Below, one piece after another: positions 6,470-8,714 of a stretch of DNA of 8,714 nt. Position 1 is the first letter of the stretch. Every line of letters begins with the position of its first letter. Below the pieces are notes generated by a model. That model searched no databases, was not told the origin of the DNA, and saw only the letters and a program-made list of their open reading frames with translations. The translations under genes were made by a program, and so were the position numbers. The stretch comes from Synergistales bacterium (GTDB lineage: Bacteria > Synergistota > Synergistia > Synergistales > Aminobacteriaceae). The stretch spans positions 1-8,714 of the forward strand of contig BNVH01000107.1 of the NCBI GenBank assembly GCA_025997955.1, given 5' to 3'.

Positions 6470-7471
6470 ATGCCTGACGGATACATGACTTTAATGGATT
6501 TGAAGAACCGGCTCGCGCCGGGGGACAACGCTATAGCGTCCGTGGCCGAGATAATAGCGCATGAGAACGAGGTGCTTGATGACATACCCTGGAAGAGAGG
6601 AAACCTCATAACAGGCGACCGTCACCTCACGAGGGCGGCGATGCCTCATGCCACGGTGCGCAAGATAAACGAGGGCGTAGCGCCGAGCGTTAGCAAAACC
6701 GAGCCTCATACCGACACCTGTATAGAATTAGCGAGCATGAGTGTGGTGGACGAGAAGGAGATAGAGCTGTCGCCTGAGCCCGCGAAGTTTTTGCTCTCCG
6801 AGAACAAGCCGCATATCGCTATTCTGGGCGAGGACTTCGCGGCAAGCGTGTTTTACGGCAAGGACTCGGGCGGCATCATGGGCTTCGCGGCGCGGTACGG
6901 CAAGCTGCCAGGCAACAACACGCCTAAGACCTCGCCGGCCAATCAGGTTATTGACGCCGGCGGCGCTGGAACCAACCTGAACTCCATCTACGTCGTCAAG
7001 TGGGACGCGGAGGAAGTGACGGCCATATACCCCATGAACGCCAAGGCGGGCTTGCAGGTGGTGGCGCAGAACAACATCCATGTGCCGGACAAGGGCGACC
7101 CGGCGAAACTATTCTTAGCGCACGTCACTAACTATAGCTGGTTTGTGGGGCTTAAGGTGCGAGACTACCGCTACGCCGCGCGCGTGGCCAACATCGACAT
7201 GGATGCGCTGCTGACTGACGAGGCTTTGAGACAGAAGCTCTTTGAGTACATGATCCGGGCCAAGAACAAAATACACCATGTCACGCAGGGGCGCGTCGTG
7301 ATGTACGTGTCGCCGGAGCTCTATAGCTGGCTTGAGATAGCGGCTTTCCAGAAGCTCAACATGGCTTTGGGATACAGGGATGTGACGAGCGACACGAGGA
7401 TACTGACGTTTTCGGGGATACCTATAAAGCGCAATGACTGTCAGACCGAGCCAGAGACGGCTGTAGCGTAA
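6470..7471 (+). CDS. Major capsid protein (HK97-fold, Bbp17 / epsilon15 gp7-like family)
   Basis: A 333-residue shell protein. Family landmarks I recognise are MTLMDLKNRLAP at the N-terminus (6-17), ENEVLDDIPWKRGN (32-45), a FYG----GIMGFAARYGKL stretch (128-146), IYVVKWDAEEVTAIYP (173-188), GLKVRDYRYAARVANID (227-243) and ILTFSGIPIKRNDC near the C-terminus (311-324). These belong to capsid proteins of BPP-1-like podophages and related siphophages, which adopt the HK97 fold and are not fused to a protease. AAGGGGAGG (6453-6461) is a good ribosome site for ATG 6470. The gene looks full length, with no frameshift. It is followed at once by the cement gene, as expected, and is presumably translated at high level. 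Codon use is strongly GC-ending apart from ATA and AGG. Confidence 0.92.
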   Translation: MPDGYMTLMDLKNRLAPGDNAIASVAEIIAHENEVLDDIPWKRGNLITGDRHLTRAAMPHATVRKINEGVAPSVSKTEPHTDTCIELASMSVVDEKEIELSPEPAKFLLSENKPHIAILGEDFAASVFYGKDSGGIMGFAARYGKLPGNNTPKTSPANQVIDAGGAGTNLNSIYVVKWDAEEVTAIYPMNAKAGLQVVAQNNIHVPDKGDPAKLFLAHVTNYSWFVGLKVRDYRYAARVANIDMDALLTDEALRQKLFEYMIRAKNKIHHVTQGRVVMYVSPELYSWLEIAAFQKLNMALGYRDVTSDTRILTFSGIPIKRNDCQTEPETAVA

Positions 7472-7478
7472 GGAGGGG
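7471..7478 (+). promoter_or_regulatory. Strong ribosome site of the cement protein gene
   Basis: AGGAGGGG starts on the last base of the capsid gene stop codon and lies six bases before ATG 7485. It is the best Shine-Dalgarno match in the window and fits the near-stoichiometric need for cement and capsid proteins. Confidence 0.65.
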
Positions 7479-7484
7479 AAGGCA

Positions 7485-7892
7485 ATGATATTTGACAAGG
7501 AGCTCATGTTTTTGGACGACGCGAATATTCAGAACGAGACGAGCGTCACGTCGGACGCGCTCGACTTCGGGACGAATCGGCCTTTTCACGGGCGCGTGGC
7601 GTACCTCGCCGTAGCGCCCAAGGCTGATATGACGGCTACGGACGACCCGGATATAACCGTCGCGCTGGAGTTTGCCGACGAAGCGGAGTTTATCAATTCC
7701 GTCACGGCGGCCTTTCCCATAGCCAAGAAAGCGGACTTCGAGTCTGGGAAGGTGTTTTGTCAGCCCATACCCTTTATACCGGGGCGGTTCGCGCGGTTGA
7801 ATATAACCGTCGGCGGAACCAACGGCATAGCCTGCGCGGAGCTTGACGCGGGGATTGTGCTTGATCCCGAGGATCCTATTGTGGCGGAGTAA
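7485..7892 (+). CDS. Capsid cement (decoration) protein, Bbp16-like
   Basis: A 135-residue beta-rich protein expected to bind the outside of the expanded shell and stabilise it. It starts MIFDKELMFLDDANI, followed by a Ser/Thr segment and DALDFGT (24-30), then alternating strands (ITVALEFADE, 57-66; RLNITVGGT, 104-112), matching the layout of Bbp16-type cement proteins: an I-D--L-LSD-Q start, an 'S---ID-G' element and a jelly-roll-like strand pattern. Location directly after the capsid gene supports the call. The C-terminus is acidic (LDPEDPIVAE). Size is in the usual range. A 33-base gap follows before the next start. Decoration function is from the family, not from motifs with a catalytic meaning. 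Confidence 0.83.
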   Translation: MIFDKELMFLDDANIQNETSVTSDALDFGTNRPFHGRVAYLAVAPKADMTATDDPDITVALEFADEAEFINSVTAAFPIAKKADFESGKVFCQPIPFIPGRFARLNITVGGTNGIACAELDAGIVLDPEDPIVAE

Positions 7893-7925
7893 GCGCGTAA
7901 AAAACGGTGAAGGGGGATTGTTGAA

Positions 7926-8714
7926 ATGAAGATACCGGTTTATGAACGGCGTGAGACGATTGCCCCTTTGCCGGGCGTCAGAGTAGGGGCGCACGGCGGC
8001 GCGGCGGCATATGGCAGCGACGTGGCGCAGGGGCTTGGGCAGTTTGCGCAGGCGGGGTTCAGGCTCGCCGCCGACCTTGACGATGCCAAGACCTTGGAGG
8101 CGTTCAACAACTTTAAAAAAGAGGTCAGCGTCTATCACAACGACCCGAACAAGGGCGTTTTGAACAGGCTTGGGAAAGAGACCGAGGGGCTTTACGCTTC
8201 GGCTGACGAGTGGATGACGGGCAAGGCCGACGAGTACGTCAGGAAGATGCCGAACGCGCGAATCGCAAGGGCTTTTCAGAAGATGGCCGGGGGCGTCATA
8301 ACCTCTCAGGGAGAGCATAACAGCAGGTTTGAGGCGAAGCAGATACAGGCCTACAGAGCGGCCGAGGCTGACGCGACGATTGAATCGGCCATAAACGACG
8401 CTACTGAGAACTACGCTGACGAGGCGGCCGTGGCGACGGCCCGTGACGCCGCTATGATGGCGCTTGAGGTTAAGACGAGGGGCTTGGGAGACGAGGCGCG
8501 CGGCGCGGCGCTTGCGGACTTGGGCGACAGGATAGGGACGGCGCGGCTTGGAAGAATGATAGAGGCTGACCCGCTCTCGGCTGAGGCATGGTTTGAGGAA
8601 CATAAGGACGGGTTTAGCGCTCCAGTGAGAGCCAAGGCCAAGGCCGTCTTGAAGCAGAAGACGGAGCTCTTTAAGACTCAGATTAGAGTTGACGAGCTCA
8701 TAAAGGCGTTTCCT
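7926..8714 (+). CDS. Internal virion / ejection protein, N-terminal part, cut by the window end
   Basis: An open frame of 263 codons without a stop before the window ends. ATG 7926 follows AGGGGG (7911-7916) by nine bases. It begins MKIPVYERRETIAPLPGVRV, then a Gly/Ala-rich stretch (21-50) and long Ala/Glu/Arg helices, including QAYRAAEADATIESAIND (141-158) and MIEADPLSAEAWFEEHKDGF (211-230). The IP-YE start with a P--V- segment and an all-helical body with 'A--IE-AI' and 'I--DP--A--W---H' elements is what I know from phage internal virion proteins corresponding to gp15/gp16 of T7 (ejected with DNA, crossing the periplasm). Some relatives carry a lytic transglycosylase or peptidase domain further on; none is in the visible part. 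No signal peptide. Function is by similarity and context only. Confidence 0.7.
   Translation, partial: MKIPVYERRETIAPLPGVRVGAHGGAAAYGSDVAQGLGQFAQAGFRLAADLDDAKTLEAFNNFKKEVSVYHNDPNKGVLNRLGKETEGLYASADEWMTGKADEYVRKMPNARIARAFQKMAGGVITSQGEHNSRFEAKQIQAYRAAEADATIESAINDATENYADEAAVATARDAAMMALEVKTRGLGDEARGAALADLGDRIGTARLGRMIEADPLSAEAWFEEHKDGFSAPVRAKAKAVLKQKTELFKTQIRVDELIKAFP

Noticed and set aside
7422..8603. Long open frame (393 codons) on the - strand across the capsid end, cement and ejection genes
   Set aside because: It crosses three + strand genes that have ribosome sites and family motifs; its product is Arg/Pro/Leu-rich with no recognisable domain. It is a by-product of G+C-rich codon use.
1..8714. 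CRISPR array, tRNA genes, diversity-generating retroelement repeats, rho-independent terminators
   Set aside because: Looked for because BPP-1 relatives carry retroelements and junctions often hold tRNAs; no spaced repeats, cloverleaf, reverse transcriptase or hairpin plus T-run was found.

Overview
This window is the structural (virion morphogenesis) block of a short-tailed phage or prophage. All credible genes lie on the + strand, packed with 4-13 base overlaps or very short gaps, and most have strong Shine-Dalgarno sequences, so the host is a bacterium. The proteins match the T7-like tail plan (tail adaptor, nozzle, gp13-like and gp14-like proteins) combined with the portal, scaffold, capsid and cement set of Bordetella phage BPP-1 and epsilon15 relatives. 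Most genes are about 60% G+C yet use many ATA (Ile) and AGG/AGA (Arg) codons. That is unlike enterobacteria or Bordetella and would fit a host such as Synergistota, but the host call is only a weak inference.

Layout: (1) bases 1 to about 110 are A+T-rich (about 33% G+C by hand count) and hold the end of an unrelated reading frame. (2) The tail adaptor gene begins abruptly near base 102-111 and lacks the N-terminus expected of its family. (3) The tail nozzle gene follows (722-2779), then a gp13-like GNAT protein (2785-3246), a gp14-like internal virion protein (3234-3818) and a small Pro-rich protein (3832-3939) whose frame continues past a TGA to 4038. (4) The head module follows: portal (4083-5831), scaffold (5821-6468), major capsid protein (6470-7471) and Bbp16-like capsid cement protein (7485-7892). 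(5) A long helical internal virion or ejection protein starts at 7926 and is open at the window end.

Working together, the scaffold and portal nucleate the procapsid, the major capsid and cement proteins build and stabilise the shell, the adaptor and nozzle close the portal and form the short tail, and the gp14-like and last proteins are probably ejected with the DNA. No terminase, tail fibre, lysis, integrase, tRNA, CRISPR or diversity-generating retroelement component is visible.

I found no convincing wholly new system. The items most worth a second look are the compositional break inside the tail adaptor gene, the in-frame TGA in the small gene before the portal, the atypical A+T-richer GNAT gene, and the placement of the head module between the gp14-like and the ejection-protein genes.
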